Origin: Costus lasius
Taxonomy: Eukaryota; Streptophyta; Magnoliopsida; Zingiberales; Costaceae
Assembly (NCBI GenBank): GCA_027563935.2
Contig: CM050454.1
Coordinates: 4,802,001 to 4,866,000, forward strand
Direction of reading: 5' to 3'
Length of the DNA: 64,000 bases
Shown here: positions 36,001-44,210 of the stretch, one piece after another
How the letters are laid out: every line of letters starts with the position of its first letter
Position numbering within the stretch: the first letter of the stretch is position 1
Notes under the pieces: model-generated
The model's database searches: none
The model's input: the letters and a program-made list of their open reading frames with translations, nothing else
What the model was told of the DNA's origin: nothing
Program-made: the position numbers and the translations under genes

Positions 36001-37066
36001 CGAGAGTGGACACAAGGAGCCATACCGAAGCAAACAGCCTGCCAGGCAGAGTCTTGAATGCCTGATCCCCATACCCCACCGTGGTTACTGACATTACAGA
36101 AAGGTAGAAGGAATCAATCCATCCAAGCCTCTCGACAAAGCGAAGCATGCCGGTGCCAAGGCCGATGCAGAGCAAGACGACGCAGAGGGCAAGGGCGACC
36201 TTCATCCGTATCCGCATCCGCCCTTTCTTCACGTCGATGATGTAATTCCGGGCGATGTCGTGCCCGTGTTGGTGGTGATGCTCGGAATTTCCATGATTCT
36301 TGCGCTTATTTTTGTCGACCTTCTCCGGTTTGGTGACGGCGGAGAGGAGGAGGGACTCCTGCAGATCAAGCACGTATGACACCATCCCAGAGAGAAGAAT
36401 GTCGATGAATCCGAATCCGACGATCACAAACATGATAGAGAAGATCTTGGCGGAGGCAGTGACAGGGGTAATGTCGCCGTAGCCAATGGTGCACATAGTA
36501 ACGATACAGAAGTAAAGGGCGTCGACGACCGGATGGGTTTCGGAGCCGTTGAAGTGGTGACGGTTGAAAGTGTAGACCGCAACGCCGAAGGAGAGGTAGA
36601 TGACGAGAAGAAGGAAGGCTTGGCCAATGATGGAGGGCCGGTTGGGGGAAGCGGGCTGGGAGGGTCCTATGTCGTTGATGACAGACATGGCGGGGGCGGT
36701 GCGGGAGCGATGGAGGTTGCTCTTCCATCGGCCGGAGGAGGGGTCGCTGAGCCAGGAATCCGCGGCAGCGGCGAGGGCGGAGAAGGGATTGGAGCCAGGG
36801 CTGCAAGGCACGGGAGTGGTAGGGTGCGGGGAGGAGCAGGAAGTGATGAACGAGACATCGGTGAAGTCGTCCTCCGAAGAGGGGTGGCCGAAGATGAGGC
36901 GGTCCTTGAGGGAGGAGGCGGAGGTGGAGGAGATGGGGACGGAGATCTCGCCGTCTTCGGGGAGGACGCAGAGGGCAGAGGCCGTCGGCGTCGAGGATGT
37001 GAGGGATAGCCTCCGCCGATGGATGGGGTGGTCGACTTTTATTGGGAGCAGCGGCTCTCTTTCCAT
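30028..37066 (-). CDS. TPK: Two-pore K+ channel, TPK3/TPK5-like (two exons)
   Basis: Exon 1 is 37066-35862; exon 2 is 30175-30028; they are joined across an intron from GTGAGT (35861) to TGCAG (30176). The protein has 450 aa. It forms a K+-selective channel, usually of the vacuolar or another inner membrane, with two pore units per subunit: CTIGYGDITP (GYGD at 195-198) and TTVGYGDQ (331-334), each between two membrane segments (about 149-167, 208-226, 288-305, 342-364). A 14-3-3 site of RSxTxP type, RSRTAP, is at 120-125. Exon 2 completes EF-hand 1 (DIDNNGFVTKSE, 394-405) and adds a degenerate second one. The IDILLSGMVSYVLDLQESLL block after pore 1 is typical of TPK3/TPK5. The intact frame and exact splice phase indicate a functional gene. 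Confidence 0.93.
30176..35861 (-). other. 5.7-kb intron of the TPK3/5-like gene
   Basis: It runs from GTGAGT to TGCAG at the position where TPK genes split their EF-hand region. It holds a 549-bp MITE-like insertion, (TA)n runs at about 30249-30263 and 34713-34731, and otherwise AT-rich sequence. No nested gene was found; the ORFs are short. Confidence 0.85.
30546..31094. mobile_element. Purine-arm MITE-like element in the TPK intron
   Basis: It is flanked by TTA on both sides (30543-30545, 31095-31097). Ends GGGCTGTGTTTCTTAGAAGG and CTCTCCAAAGAAAGATGGTG are loosely inverted. The arms are purine- then pyrimidine-rich, with a GC-rich centre. The frames inside are accidental. Confidence 0.6.
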
Positions 37067-37120
37067 GTGTTTGCGGAAATGCCAAAGAGAAGAGGACGAA
37101 AAGAACGGAAAAGGACAGAC

Positions 37121-37130
37121 TTTTATATAT
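37121..37130 (-). promoter_or_regulatory. TATA box of the TPK3/5-like gene
   Basis: The minus strand reads ATATATAAAAG, 55-64 bases before the ATG at 37066. A start about 30 bases downstream would place an out-of-frame ATG at 37085 within roughly 15 bases of the cap, where it would be used poorly. Confidence 0.6.
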
Positions 37131-37675
37131 CCAACTTTTGGTAAAACCGAGATTGGGTAGTGGCTACAATTTTTCTTTCAAACTAAAGTAAATTATTTAA
37201 TTAATTTTTTTACCAAGGGCAACTAAAAAAATACTATTTAATTAATAAATATATGTATATGTTTCAATTTTATTATTTAGTACAATTCATGGTCAACTAG
37301 TATTTAAATTTATTTTGGGCCTTTTTTTCTTTTTTACCAACAATATGTTTCTCAAAAGTAAAAAATAAAAGACTAACAAAATATAAAATACAAAAATATT
37401 TAAAATTTATTTAATTAACATTTCAAGAAAAGCATAAAATCAAGCCTAAGGCAGGACTTGTTAAAGTATTTTAGATTCAGTATATGAGTACTCTCGATTA
37501 CCAATTGCGATTCGTTTAATGATAGATTAGTCATTATGCTAAAGTATCTTCCGTGCCTAAGACATTTTCTCACTTATACATAAGTGGTAACCATCAAACC
37601 ATCCTCCCCCATCAATACTAACAATACTACGATAATAGCATCCTTAAGAACATTGGTAAGATTGTCCTTCCCTTA

Positions 37676-37805
37676 TGCTATGTTCGGTAGGATGGAATCC
37701 ACGGTGGAATAGAAGAAAAATGCAATGAATCTAATTGGCTTTACATATAGATTCATTGCATTTTTCTTTTATTCCACCGTGAATTCCGTCCTACCGAATA
37801 TAGCC
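37676..37805. mobile_element. Tourist-like MITE in tandem unit 1 only
   Basis: This 130-bp fold-back has ends TGCTATGTTCGGTAGGATGG and CGTCCTACCGAATATAGCC, flanked by TTA (37673-37675, 37806-37808). Units 2 and 3 have the uninterrupted site (CCTTCCCATAATTTTG, about 40717 and 46742), so it inserted after duplication. Confidence 0.88.
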
Positions 37806-38156
37806 TTAATTTTTAAAATTAGAGTCACCTTGGAGCAAGATCTAAGATATAATTTTAGATAGATTAGATTTTTTTCAATTGCCTCTACTAAAATGATTAC
37901 AACTCTAGTTGAAACCCTTGAATCCAAGGGCATCTCTAATTGCAACTTGTTAATGGTTGGAGTCATACCTCAAATAATCAAAGTTTGATAGAAACCCGTT
38001 GATCCATTTCATTGATGAGCTCATCGCTATTGAATTTGGATCTAAATTTTTGAGCTCGATCTAATTAACATAGACAAAATTCCATTAATTAAAAAGATTT
38101 AAATTATTTCTTATAGTACCGTGCATATAATTTTGGAAGAAGAATGATTACTCAAG

Positions 38157-39062
38157 TCAACCGCCGTCATACCTGATGTATCCATTGCCGTCAAGATCCG
38201 CCGCCGCCGCATCTCCCGCCGCCATCTGCCTCTTCAGCACCCGCTCCGCCGTCATCTGCCTCTTCAGCACCCGCTCCGCCGTCCTCCGAGCTCTCTTCTC
38301 CAACCTCAGCTCCGTCAGGTACAGGAACGACCTCGCCACCGCGACCGTGCTCAGCGGCAGCCAGATTGACGCAAACACCCTGCCCCACAACGTCACGAAG
38401 GAGTAATCCCCATATCCTACCGTCGCCACCGACACCACCGCCAGATAGAAGCTGTCGATCCAGCCCAGCCGCTCCAGCACCCGCGCCATGACCGTCCCCA
38501 CGGCGAGGAAGGCCACAACGACGCCCGCCGCCAGCCCGGCCTTGACCCGCACCCGCATCCGCCCCTTGCGCGCGTCCACCACGTATGCTGCGAGGGCCCA
38601 CGAGCCCGTGTCCGAGGCCAGCAGCGCCGCCTGCTCCTGCTGGTCCAGCACGTGCGAGAGCAGCGCGTTGAGCGCGACGCCCACGAAGCCGAAGCCGACG
38701 AGGACGAGCCCGCAGACGAAGAGCTTGGTGGCGTCTGTGCGCGGCACGACGTCGCCGTAGCCGACAGTGCAGAGGGTGACGACGGTGAAGTAGAGGCCGT
38801 CCACCGCCACGAACGTGGTGGCTCCGTTGAAGCTCTCGTGGGACGCCACGTAGACGACGACGCCGACGATGGTGTAGAGGGTGAGCCCGACGGTGGCTTG
38901 CGTCACGATGGAAGGTGCGCAGGGAGTTGCTGCTTTAGCTGAAGGGTTGTCGGCTTCCTTAACGAGTAATGGATTTGTACTGTTGTTGATGCAGTTGGAG
39001 GGGGAAGGGAAGAAGGAATGGTCTGGGGATGGAGGTCTGCTAATGGAGGGAGGGCTTTCCAT
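38157..39062 (-). CDS. Two-pore K+ channel-like, tandem copy 1
   Basis: This 301-aa frame has two K+ filters, CTVGYGDVVP (101-104) and ATVGYGDYSF (216-219), each between hydrophobic segments (about 58-73, 113-130, 174-192, 228-246), so the full channel core is present. The N terminus lacks the RSxTxP 14-3-3 site of the gene at 37066. The C terminus stops at DLDGNGYIRYDGG, half an EF-hand without the Glu at loop position 12. At the family intron site the DNA reads AG|GTATGA, a plausible donor, but no EF-hand exon is visible in the 1 kb before the next gene. A 30-bp tandem duplication doubles TAERVLKRQM (261-280), unlike copies 2 and 3. The channel fold is sure; function is open, because either readthrough makes this short form or a distant exon is spliced in. 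Strongly GC-rich. Confidence 0.85.
   Translation of the reverse strand: MESPPSISRPPSPDHSFFPSPSNCINNSTNPLLVKEADNPSAKAATPCAPSIVTQATVGLTLYTIVGVVVYVASHESFNGATTFVAVDGLYFTVVTLCTVGYGDVVPRTDATKLFVCGLVLVGFGFVGVALNALLSHVLDQQEQAALLASDTGSWALAAYVVDARKGRMRVRVKAGLAAGVVVAFLAVGTVMARVLERLGWIDSFYLAVVSVATVGYGDYSFVTLWGRVFASIWLPLSTVAVARSFLYLTELRLEKRARRTAERVLKRQMTAERVLKRQMAAGDAAAADLDGNGYIRYDGG
38222..38281. repeat. 30-bp tandem duplication in TPK copy 1
   Basis: ATCTGCCTCTTCAGCACCCG plus CTCCGCCGTC occurs twice in tandem, adding ten in-frame residues. Copies 2 and 3 have one unit. Confidence 0.9.
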
Positions 39063-39523
39063 GGATTGTAATGATAAGAAAATTAGGGTTACAGGTGCTG
39101 ATTGAGAGATGAGAGAGAAGAGTTGGGGGGGTCAAATTCTTGCCTGGCCGTTGGAATTGTAGGTATGGAGAGTAGTTGGTTGAGGTGGTTACAGACTTAC
39201 AGTCTTAACTGTCCTTCCATAGATACTAGGTAGAAAATCATGAAAAATGAGTTTAAAAGAGAAAAATATAAATTATTATTATTATTATTATTATCATTAT
39301 AGGCATCATAAAATTTTTTATTAGGATATTGTAGCTCACTAGTTAACTGCTTATAAGTTGAGTCATATAACTTACTAAAAAATTAGTGATGGCAGTGGGT
39401 AGTATTTTAGTGATATTCGTTCTATTTAACTCATTTATAGATAATTGAGTATCTGTTATTTAGATTCGTAAGATATAGATAATTTATATGTTACTAGTGT
39501 CAAATTTGGATAGCATAAAGCAG

Positions 39524-39564
<41 letters not shown>

Positions 39565-39786
39565 TAGTCGGGTATTTATAGGGTTTGGATATTAAATGGG
39601 TAATTAAATTTTTAATATGATAGAATTAAGATAAGAGTTTGAAAAAAAAAAATAGGTAATTATTAGAATATGGGTATTAGAAGAATAATTTGAATGAGGG
39701 TACGGATAATTTTTAAAAAATATAGGTACTCTACTTATCATTTTGTAATTTAAAATAATTAGCAATTTATATAGCGTTATATTTTA
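39063..39786. other. 5' flank of TPK copy 1
   Basis: Promoter region of copy 1, with an ATT microsatellite at 39272-39294 and a (TA)n run at 39532-39562. The ATT run recurs upstream of copies 2 and 3. No clear TATA box is identified. Confidence 0.45.
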
Positions 39787-40130
39787 ACATAAACACATAA
39801 TCATCTATGCGCCCCAAAATCCCCAATCCATTGCACACAGTCGGCATCCCCCGGCTCAATAGCTGCACGCATAATCTTAATCATAGTCTCTAATCCGGTA
39901 CCCACCATGAGTTGCTCAGTTTTTTCTATTGAGTACACGTTGAGGACCACGTCGTCGGAGTAGTGGGAGGGGATCGGCAGGCGCATTCACGTCCAGCCAT
40001 TGACTGTGATCTGGGTCGCGGCCTCATGGCTAGCAGTGAGGCGGTGGTGTACTTCGACTAGATGACAGGCTTTAGGGTTCTGGTGATGTAGTCTGAGGGG
40101 TAGTAGAGAAGGATGTTGGTTATTCAGATG
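39787..40130 (-). pseudogene. Unrecognised coding-like fragment, copy 1
   Basis: The minus strand reads RLPIPSHYSDDVVLNVYSIE then EKTEQLMVGT in one frame (ORF 39801-39986). Upstream, in the same or a nearby frame, it reads ITNILLYYPSDYITRTLKPV before a stop. A related copy lies at 43602-43910, where a stretch missing here is present. It looks like an old gene fragment carried in the duplicated unit. I do not recognise the family. Confidence 0.45.
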
Positions 40131-40560
40131 GGAATGAAACTAGAAGGATAAAAAAACTAACGAGGAAAGAAAATGAGAGATGAGGAAAAAAAATTAAATG
40201 AGAAGAAGTGCTCCAGCAGCCAGCGGGGAGCCGGGGTGTGATTGGAGGGGGCAACGCGCCGACAGGATGGAGCAAGGCATGCGGCGTCGGCTGTCAACAG
40301 TTCGGTAGAGGAAGGAGAGGCGGAAGCTCGCAGGTGCAGATAGGAGAGGGAGGAGTAGGAGAAGGGGAATGGGAGGTGGGGAAGTAGAAGTTCAAACAAA
40401 GGAGGGAGGCGGGACAGTAGAAGGAAAGAGATCAATGGGTTTTCTTCTTATATTTCTCTTTGATTTGGGTGAAAATAATTTAGAAGAAAAGCTTAGGAGT
40501 TTTTTTTTCTTATATAACTTTTTTTTGAAGGAAACAAAGAGATCAATGGTTTAGCCACTA
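40131..40560. repeat. Purine-arm repeat, unit 1 copy
   Basis: This matches 43960-44210 plus 46224-46440, the same repeat split by a solo LTR in unit 2. Shared segments include AATTAAATGAG-GAAGTGCTCC and GGTTCAAACAAAGGAGGGAG-type sequence. The left end is shortened here. Confidence 0.7.
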
Positions 40561-41078
40561 CGTAGAAGTACGATCCATGCCTAAGACATTTTCTCACTAG
40601 CGAGTGGAATCAAACCATTTACCACTTATACCTAAGTCATAGCCATCAAACCATCCTCCCCCATCAATGCTAACAATACTACGATAATAGCATCCTTAAG
40701 AACATTGGTAAGATTGTCCTTCCCATAATTTTGCGAATTCGAGACACCATTGAAGCAAGATCTAAGATTTAATTTTTCGATAGATTAGACTTTTTTCAAT
40801 TCCTCTACTAAAATGATTACAACTCTAGTTGAAACCCTTGAATCCAAGGGCATCTCTAATTGCAACTTGTTAATGGTTGGAGTCATACCTCAAATAGTCA
40901 AAGTTTGATAGAAACGCCTTGATCCATTTCATTGATTAGCTCATCGCTATTGAATTTGGATCTAAAATTTTGAGCTCAATCTAATTAACATAGACAAAAA
41001 TCCATTAATTAAAAAATAAATTAAATTATTTCTTATAGTACCGTGCATATAATTTTGGAAGAAGAATGATTACTCAAG

Positions 41079-41954
41079 TCAACCGCCGCCATACCTTATG
41101 TATCCAGTGCCGTCAAGATCCGCCGCCGCTGCATCTCGCGCCGTCATCTGCCTCTTCACCACCCGCTCCGCCGTCCTCCGAGCCCTCTTCTCTATCCTCA
41201 GCTCCGTCAGATACAGGAACGACCTCGCCACCGCGAACGTGCTCAGCGGCAGCCAGATTGACGCAAACACCCTGCCCCACAACGTCACGAAGGAGTAGTC
41301 CCCATATCCCACCGTCGTCACCGACACCACCACTAGATAGAAGCTGTCGATCCAGCCCAGCTGCTCCAGCACCCGGGCCATGACCGTCCCCACGGCGAGG
41401 ATGGCCACCACGACGCCCGCCGCCAGCCCGGTCTTGACCCGCACCCGCATCCGCCCCTTGCGCGCGTCCACCACGCACGCCGCGAGGGCGCACGAACTCG
41501 TGTCCAATGCATGCAGCGCCGCCTGCTCCTGCTGGTCGAGCACGTGTGCGAGAAGCGCGTTGAGCGCGACGCCCACGAAGCCGAAGCCGACGAGGACGAG
41601 CCCGCAGACGAAGAGCTTGGTGGCGTCTGTGCGCGGCACGACGTCGCCGTAGCCGACAGTGCAGAGGGTGACGACGGTGAAGTAGAGGCCGTCCACCGCC
41701 ACGAACGTGGTGGCTCCCTTGAAGCACTCGTGGGCCGCCACGTAGACGACGACGCCGACGATGGTGTAGAGGGTGAGCCCGACGGTGGATTGCGTCACGA
41801 TGGAAGGTGCGCAGGGAGCTGCTGCGTTAGCTGAAGGGTTGTCGGCTTCCCTGACGAGTAATGGATTTGTACTGTTGTTGTTGCAGTTGGAGGGGGAAGG
41901 GAAGGAGGAATGGTCTGGGAATGGATGTCTGCTAATGGAGGAAGGACTTTCCAT
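41079..41954 (-). CDS. Two-pore K+ channel-like, tandem copy 2
   Basis: A 291-aa intact frame, nearly the same as copy 3 and close to copy 1. Filters are CTVGYGDVVP (101-104) and TTVGYGDYSF (near 214-217). The N-terminal stretch SNCNNNSTNPLLVREADNPS carries no 14-3-3 motif. The end DLDGTGYIRYGGG is half an EF-hand: Asn at loop position 5 is Thr here, and Glu 12 is absent. The family splice-donor position reads AG|GTATGG, yet the 3' flank shared with the other copies shows no EF-hand exon. Family members act as K+ leak channels of the tonoplast or other membranes. The start ATG is shared by all three copies. The lack of stops in three GC-rich copies suggests recent origin, selection or gene conversion. 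Confidence 0.85.
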   Translation of the reverse strand: MESPSSISRHPFPDHSSFPSPSNCNNNSTNPLLVREADNPSANAAAPCAPSIVTQSTVGLTLYTIVGVVVYVAAHECFKGATTFVAVDGLYFTVVTLCTVGYGDVVPRTDATKLFVCGLVLVGFGFVGVALNALLAHVLDQQEQAALHALDTSSCALAACVVDARKGRMRVRVKTGLAAGVVVAILAVGTVMARVLEQLGWIDSFYLVVVSVTTVGYGDYSFVTLWGRVFASIWLPLSTFAVARSFLYLTELRIEKRARRTAERVVKRQMTARDAAAADLDGTGYIRYGGG

Positions 41955-42126
41955 GGATTGGAATGATAAGAAAAATTGGGTAACAAAACAGGTGCTGATT
42001 GAGAGATGAGAGAGAAGACATGGGAAGTCAAATTCTTGCGTGGCTGTGGGAATTGTAGGTATGGAGGGCAGTTGGTTGAGGTGGTCCAGGTAGGATTATG
42101 AAACATGAGTCCTAAAAAAAATATAA

Positions 42127-42127
<1 letters not shown>

Positions 42128-42164
<37 letters not shown>
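42128..42164. repeat. ATT microsatellite upstream of TPK copy 2
   Basis: (TTA)n of about 12 units. Equivalent runs lie at 39272-39294 and 48205-48234, about 175-225 bases before each start codon. Confidence 0.85.
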
Positions 42165-42166
<2 letters not shown>

Positions 42167-42828
42167 GCATCATAAAGTTTTTCATTAGGATATTGTAGCT
42201 CACTAATTAATTGCTTATAAGTTGAGTCATATAGCTTATTAGTAAAAAGATAGTGATTGCAGTTAGGGTAGTATTTTAGCAGGATTCATTCTATTCAATC
42301 TCATTTATAGATAATTGGATATCTATTATTCAGATTCACACAAGATATGGATAGTTTATATGCTACTAGAGTCATGTAGCATAGGGCGAATACTCTTATA
42401 TATATATACTAAGTTATTATTTACTAACCCTATAATTCACTATTTGATGTATAATTGTTATATTTTTATTTATGTATTAAATATTATCCTTTTTTTAATA
42501 TATTAGTCGAGTTAGTGAGTACTCATTTTTATGAAAATTTTAGGTATTGAATGGGTAGTTAATTTTTAATATGATAGGGTTTGGGTAAGGATTTTAAAAA
42601 ATAAATAGGTAATTATTCTGGTATAAATGGTAGAAAAATTATTTAGATTAGGATATGAATAGTCTAAAAATATGGAACCTACTTGTTCTCATTTTTATGA
42701 AAAATAGATATTTGTTGTGATACTATTATGAGGGGTGAAAATTTTGTAATTTAAAATAATTAGCAATTTATATAGAGTTATATTTTAACATAGACACATA
42801 ATCATGTGCGCCCCGAAATCCACCATCC

Positions 42829-43592
42829 GAAAAAATTTTGGCAGCGGGGTACCCTGCTGCCGCATCTGCAGTTGGGTACCCCCATCTGTCAAACGTGAAT
42901 CATAAAGCATTTTTACCAAATCTCAAAGTTAAGTCAATTTCACGATCTGCAGTCATCGTTCACAATGTTTAAACTCAGATCTAACCCTAGTTAAAGTCAA
43001 CATTCACGAAAACTATGTTGACTCGTACACGAATTGGCGGGATTTCATGAAACAAGATAGGATTTCATGAAAAATAGGCGGGATTTCACGAAACAGGGTA
43101 GGATTTCACGAAAAATATGCGAGATTTCACGAAATGAGTTTAGTTTTCGTAACAGTTTTTCGTGAAATGAGTTTAGTTTTTGTGAAATAATAATATTTTT
43201 TTGTGAAATGAGTTCAGTTTTCGTAAAATAATAACAGTTTTCGTGAAATAAAGCTGAACTCATTTCGTGAAATCTCATATATTTTTCGTGAAATCCCGCC
43301 TATTTTTTTGTGAAATCCCACTCTGTTTCGTGAAATCCTGCCTTGTTTCGTGAAATCCCGCCTATTTTTTGTGAAATCCTACCTTGTTTCGTGAAATCCC
43401 GCCAATTCGTGTACGAGTCAACATAGTTTTCTTGAATGTTGACTTTAACCAGGGTTAGATCTGAGTTTAAACATTGTGAACATTGACTACAGATTGTAAA
43501 ATTAATTTAACTTTGAGATTTGATAAATATATTTTATGATTCAGATGGGGTACCCACTGCAAATACGGCAGCCCTGCTCCCAAATTTTTTTC
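42829..43592. mobile_element. Mutator-like fold-back element (764 bp)
   Basis: Long inverted arms (about 200 bp each) include GTACACGAATTGGCGGGATT on the left and its inverse on the right, and TTTGGCAGC/GGTACCC ends. A 9-bp duplication, CCACCATCC, flanks it (42820-42828, 43593-43601). The matching site in unit 1 (about 39813-39827, AATCCCCAATCCATTG) is empty. The 9-bp duplication points to the Mutator group. No transposase gene is present. Confidence 0.85.
43030..43410. repeat. Palindromic array of TTTCGTGAAATCCCGCC-type units
   Basis: The centre of the fold-back element is a run of 17-20-bp degenerate units, GGATTTCACGAAA on the left and TTTCGTGAAATCC on the right, so the whole centre is itself palindromic. 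Confidence 0.8.
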
Positions 43593-43601
43593 CCACCATC
43601 C

Positions 43602-43910
43602 ATTTCACACAGTTGGCCCCCACCGGTTCGATAGCCGCGCGCATAATCTCTAACCTAGTGCCCACCATGAGCTGCTCAGTTTTTTCTATTGGGTACACGT
43701 TGAGGACCATATTGTCGGAGTAGTGGGAGGGGATCGGCGGGCGCATTCACATCTAGCCATTGACCGTGATCTGGGTCGCGGTCTCATGGCTAGCAGTGAG
43801 GGTGAGAAGCGTCTCGAAGGTGGTGTACTTCGACTTGATGACAGGCTTTAGGGTTCTTGTGATGTAGCCTGAGGGGTATTAGAGAAGGATGTTGGTTATT
43901 CAGATGGTAA
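43602..43910 (-). pseudogene. Unrecognised coding-like fragment, copy 2
   Basis: This counterpart of 39787-40130 reads PPIPSHYSDNMVLNVYPIEK and TEQLMVGT, with ETLLTLTASHETATQITVNG just before a stop in a nearby frame. The extra stretch suggests copy 1 has a deletion. The protein family is not recognised. Confidence 0.45.
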
Positions 43911-43959
43911 TGATGCACTTATGTTGTAATATAAATGGGTGTCGATTGTCACCCTTACA

Positions 43960-44210
43960 CTTCGTTTACTTTGAGGAAAAAAATTAGAAGAATAAAAAGA
44001 CTAAAGAGGAAAGAAAATGAGAGATAAGGAAAAAAAAAATTAAATGAGGAGAAGTGCTCCAGCCAGCGGGGAGCTAGGGTGTGATCGAAGAGAGCAACGC
44101 GCCGACAGCATGGAGCAGGGCACGCGGCGTCGGCTGTCAACAGTTCAGCAAAGGATGAAGAGGTGGAAGCTCGTAGGTGCAGATAGGAGAGGGAGGAGGA
44201 GGAGAAGGGG
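43960..44210. repeat. Purine-arm repeat, unit 2 copy (left part)
   Basis: The left part of the repeat also found at 40131-40560. It is cut by the solo LTR; the right part resumes at 46224. Confidence 0.7.

Larger units (their letters stand above)
37500..40560 (-). repeat. Tandem TPK unit 1
   Basis: Unit 1 of a three-copy tandem array. Each unit holds about 500 bp of 3' flank, a TPK-like ORF, an ATT microsatellite, an AT-rich stretch, a coding-like fragment and a purine-arm repeat. The conserved CCTAAGACATTTTCTCACT marker occurs at about 37557, 40578 and (as CCTAAGATATTTTCTCACT) 46598. Confidence 0.8.

Noticed and set aside
36366..37085. 239-codon minus ORF overlapping the TPK exon
   Set aside because: A shadow frame of the GC-rich channel exon, His/Pro/Arg-rich and without domain; kept only as an upstream-ATG remark.
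37140..38156. Possible second exon for TPK copy 1
   Set aside because: Scanned on the minus strand for an EF-hand exon (Lys-Ser-Glu then a Tyr-Lys-Leu-Lys helix); none is readable, and the flank is a conserved non-coding stretch plus a MITE.
43030..43410. Regular short repeats resembling a CRISPR array
   Set aside because: Units are contiguous, degenerate and palindromic with no unique spacers, inside a plant fold-back transposon.
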